Below are positions 61,752 through 64,000 of a stretch of DNA of 64,000 nucleotides, piece after piece (position 1 is the first letter of the stretch; every line of letters begins with the position of its first letter). Both the position numbers and the translations under genes were made by a program. This DNA comes from Aurantiacibacter zhengii (GTDB lineage: Bacteria > Pseudomonadota > Alphaproteobacteria > Sphingomonadales > Sphingomonadaceae). The notes under the pieces were generated by a model, which searched no databases, was not told where the DNA came from, and worked only from the letters and a program-made list of their open reading frames with translations. Location of the stretch: contig NZ_QXFL01000002.1 in assembly GCF_003584125.1 (NCBI RefSeq), positions 620,001 through 684,000 of the forward strand, written 5' to 3'.

Positions 61752-62690
61752 TTATCCGCCCCGTGGTGATGTTCCCAGCGGGCCGCGGCGATCGACCACG
61801 GTAACCCGGCGCGCCTTGGCATCGATCACGAGCCGTTCGGTCACACCATTGCCCGGGAAGGCGACAACGTAGCGCGGATTGAGGACAAGCATCTGCTCGT
61901 TGCGCTTGAAGCCGGCGCGGGCACCGAGACGACGATCGAGCGAATAGGTCAACTGCTGAACCTCGCGGCGTTCAGCCCAGCTCGCTGCCAGGCGATCGGC
62001 GCCTTTGCCATCGCCGCCATGGACCAGAAAGAGATCAGGAACCGCATCGCGTACCTTGTCGAGTGTAGCCCAGATATTGTCGGCATAGGCACGCGCATCC
62101 TCTGCACTCTCGAAGCTCTGCCGCCCACCGGCAAAGACGACCGGAGTGCCTTCCGGGGTCAGGGCATGTCGACGGTTTTCGGCACGTGCGCGGAGGAAGT
62201 CGCGGGCATCGATCACGGCCGAAGTGAGGTGGCGCGAATGGCTTGTACGTGAACCGGAGACGGGCTTCCAAGAGGACCCGGTCTCGTCACGATAGAGTGC
62301 TGCCGCAGCCTCGCGCATCTGTTCGAAAGCCAGCATGCTGGCTTCGGCGGCCTGCGCGCGCTCGACCTGCTCTTCGAGATTGCTCGAATGCACTTCGGAG
62401 CCATCGGCCGATGCGAGGAGGACCCGGATCTCGTCGCTGGCGCGGTCGAGCTGAGCCGCCTTGCGGCTGGCTGCACGGTGGAAGAGATTGACCACGCCCC
62501 AGGCAATATCCTCGGCATCGGCCTCCAAAGCAGTGTCGGAGAACATCGCAAAGAGGTCGGACCAGACTGCGGCCAGCGTCTGGTCGATGGCGTCTTCGCA
62601 GGGAAAGTCGGTTGCGTTGAAGGGGGCAGGTGCAATGGTAAAGCCGGACAGGTCAAGGCCGGCAAGCTGGGATGTAAAGCTGCTATGCAT
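61752..62690 (-). CDS. DUF2493 (SLOG/YspA-like) protein
   Basis: 312 residues. ATG 62690 follows AGGAGG directly, so the longer frame to 62768 is rejected. The C-terminal third carries the Rossmann-like SLOG domain: VVFAGGRQSFESAEDARAYADNIWATLDKVRDAVPDLFLVHGGDGKGADRLAASWAERREVQQLTYSLDR...NEQMLVLNPRYVVAFPGNGVTERLV. The N-terminal part is helical. SLOG proteins bind nucleotide-derived ligands and are frequent on conjugative elements; NAD-linked sensing is plausible beside the RES toxin. Confidence 0.85.
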   Translation of the reverse strand: MHSSFTSQLAGLDLSGFTIAPAPFNATDFPCEDAIDQTLAAVWSDLFAMFSDTALEADAEDIAWGVVNLFHRAASRKAAQLDRASDEIRVLLASADGSEVHSSNLEEQVERAQAAEASMLAFEQMREAAAALYRDETGSSWKPVSGSRTSHSRHLTSAVIDARDFLRARAENRRHALTPEGTPVVFAGGRQSFESAEDARAYADNIWATLDKVRDAVPDLFLVHGGDGKGADRLAASWAERREVQQLTYSLDRRLGARAGFKRNEQMLVLNPRYVVAFPGNGVTERLVIDAKARRVTVVDRRGPLGTSPRGG

Positions 62691-62963
62691 GGTGCAATTC
62701 CTCCTGAGTAATGGCGAAGGCACCGAGGAGGAAGTCTCCCGCGAGAATGCCTGTTCGCCGTGCCCCAAAAAGGACCGGGAGAAAGGGATCGCCGCACCGC
62801 GTCAGCGGGGAACCTGCGCAAGGCGAGGCTGGCGCGGGCCACACGGGCCGCAGCCTTGCGCGGGTTGCGGCGGAACCTGACCGGTCCAGGGGGCGAGGGA
62901 TCAGCGAACAGGCTGGCAGGAGCTTGGCAGGTGCAGGCGCACTCAGGAGGTTGCCGCCAATGC

Positions 62964-63692
62964 TCAGCCGAGCGATGGCAGTCCGAACTGTTCAGGCGTG
63001 AACGCCAGAACATCGCCATGCGGAAAAGCGGCTATCGCGGTCAGGCGCTTGCCCTCAAGACGAAGGTGCCAGCCCCGTTCGTGATCGGGCGTAGACTGGC
63101 CAAAGCAAGCAGGATCAAACAACGCGACATTAAAGCCATTTGGCTCTCGCACCGATTGCGCGCGAATGGCCTGTCCTTCCGCCTCGCGTGCACTTGCTGC
63201 GAGATCCTGGCAGGCGGAGTAGTCGACCGGATCGGTCCATCGCTCCCGTTGCGCATCGAAGGGAGACTTTGTGAGGTCTAGCAAACGGGTGATGGATAGG
63301 GGCACAGAAAAGCTCAGGTGCTCGCTGGTTCGGTTACCGGGCACAAAGCCCGGTGAGCGGCTGAAGAAACGAAGCCGCCAGTAGGCGGTCTCTGCAATCG
63401 CCGTGTGCTCGGCTTCACTGCCGTAGAAGATACCGGGCCGCTCGTTCGCCCGGCGAAAGCGGCTGGCCACTGTGTGACCATAACGAAAAGGCGAGGCGAG
63501 CAGGTAGTGCAAACCCTGTGCTGCCTTCGGCAGGTCAGGCTTGGCGCCATCCGCCAGTTCCTCGAGCCGATGTTGCTCGGCAAGATCGCCCGTCAGCCTG
63601 TTGGTGGAAATCCGGTGCTGTGCCTCGACCACGCGCCATACGGTTCGGCGATAGCGGCGAAACTCAGACGCGAGCGCGGTAGGCGTCGACAT
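62964..63692 (-). CDS. RES-domain toxin
   Basis: 242 residues. The RES fold is seen in VWRVVEAQHRISTNRLTGD...LHYLLASPFRYGHTVASRFRRANERPGIFYGSEAEHTAIAETAYWRLRFF, with the Arg, Tyr/Ser and Glu positions of the NAD-degrading family, and the C-terminal strand region (ALFDPACFGQ). Its start overlaps the stop of the upstream Xre-type gene by 29 bp, the standard antitoxin-toxin order. Known relatives (MbcT, ParT) deplete or use NAD. Confidence 0.85.
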   Translation of the reverse strand: MSTPTALASEFRRYRRTVWRVVEAQHRISTNRLTGDLAEQHRLEELADGAKPDLPKAAQGLHYLLASPFRYGHTVASRFRRANERPGIFYGSEAEHTAIAETAYWRLRFFSRSPGFVPGNRTSEHLSFSVPLSITRLLDLTKSPFDAQRERWTDPVDYSACQDLAASAREAEGQAIRAQSVREPNGFNVALFDPACFGQSTPDHERGWHLRLEGKRLTAIAAFPHGDVLAFTPEQFGLPSLG

Positions 63693-64000
63693 AGTCGCAA
63701 ACGGTCATCAGGCCCTTGAAGCTGTCGACCAGATCGATCGGCCGCGCATCAAGGTCGACATTGCGCATCGCCAGCCACGAGCGCACCGACATGTCATCGC
63801 TGCCGAGCAGGGCATCGAGCGAGCGAAACAGACGCAACAAATATTGGGCTGCCTCAAACGATTTACTCGCAGGATCGAGTTCTGCCTTGCCTGCGCGCAG
63901 GCGCGAAACTGTCGCGGCCGAGAGGCCGAGAACACTACCGAGCTTGGCATTGGTCAGACCCCAGAACTCGGCAATGCGCGCAATCGCAGAGGTGAGCAGC
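63664..64000 (-). CDS. Xre/MbcA/ParS-type antitoxin, 5' end outside window
   Basis: The frame runs from beyond the right edge to TGA at 63664. Visible are an Xre-like helix-turn-helix (IARIAEFWGLTNAKLGSVLGLSAATVSRLRAGKAELDPAS) and a toxin-binding C-terminal domain (FEAAQYLLRLFRSLDALLGSDDMSVRSWLAMRNVDLDARPIDLVDSFKGLMTVCDYVDAYRARV). This matches DUF2384 antitoxins that pair with RES toxins and autorepress their promoter. It is only partly within the window. Confidence 0.85.
   Translation of the reverse strand, partial: LLTSAIARIAEFWGLTNAKLGSVLGLSAATVSRLRAGKAELDPASKSFEAAQYLLRLFRSLDALLGSDDMSVRSWLAMRNVDLDARPIDLVDSFKGLMTVCDYVDAYRARV

Overview
The window looks like DNA from a sphingomonad (Alphaproteobacteria, Sphingomonadales). 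Supporting signs are CYP101-type P450s, sphingomonad-style IS5/IS3 elements, an F-type tra operon with a DsbC-like gene, and dense ATGA gene overlaps. No rRNA, tRNA or CRISPR array was recognised by eye.

Region 1 (1-27 kb) is a catabolic cluster of visibly lower G+C than the rest. It holds a cut HMG-CoA-lyase-like gene, LeuC/LeuD-like dehydratase subunits, two alpha/beta hydrolases, three cytochromes P450 (two of them P450cam/CYP101-like), a putidaredoxin-type 2Fe-2S ferredoxin, a putidaredoxin-reductase-type flavoprotein, an SDR, an acyl-CoA synthetase, an enoyl-CoA hydratase, two KstD/fumarate-reductase-type flavoproteins, a cupin, a VOC protein, a glutathione transferase, an MFS carrier, and LuxR- and MarR-type regulators. 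It reads as a pathway that hydroxylates and oxidises a small cyclic or terpenoid-like skeleton, opens it, and finishes through CoA thioesters. Six copies of one 20-bp dyad, TGTCCC-N8-GGGACA, sit upstream of its transcription units and suggest a single regulon. The region is cut up by an IS3 element, a young IS5/IS427 copy and two decayed IS5-type copies.

Region 2 (27-33 kb) is higher in G+C: pccB, methylmalonyl-CoA mutase and pccA on the minus strand, converting propionyl-CoA to succinyl-CoA. It may be resident chromosome and could receive a propionyl-CoA product of region 1.

Region 3 (33-48.4 kb) is an F-type conjugation operon: traA-like pilin, traL, E, K, B, dsbC-like, traV, C, a small membrane protein, trbI, S26 peptidase, traW, U, trbC, traN, F and a truncated traH. 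Two regulators are transcribed divergently. A 21-bp-period repeat array lies in the intergenic gap. traH breaks off, and traG, traD and a relaxase are absent.

Region 4 (48.4-64 kb) is accessory DNA: a restriction-modification fragment, a DUF4145 protein between direct repeats, a hydrolase/thioesterase pair, an EmrAB-TolC-like efflux operon with a MarR regulator, an ABC1/UbiB kinase-like gene, one intact and one truncated tyrosine integrase, an ssb apparently fused to a neighbour by deletion, small plasmid/ICE-type genes, and a RES/Xre toxin-antitoxin pair running off the right edge. Regions 3 and 4 look like a damaged integrative conjugative element or plasmid remnant.
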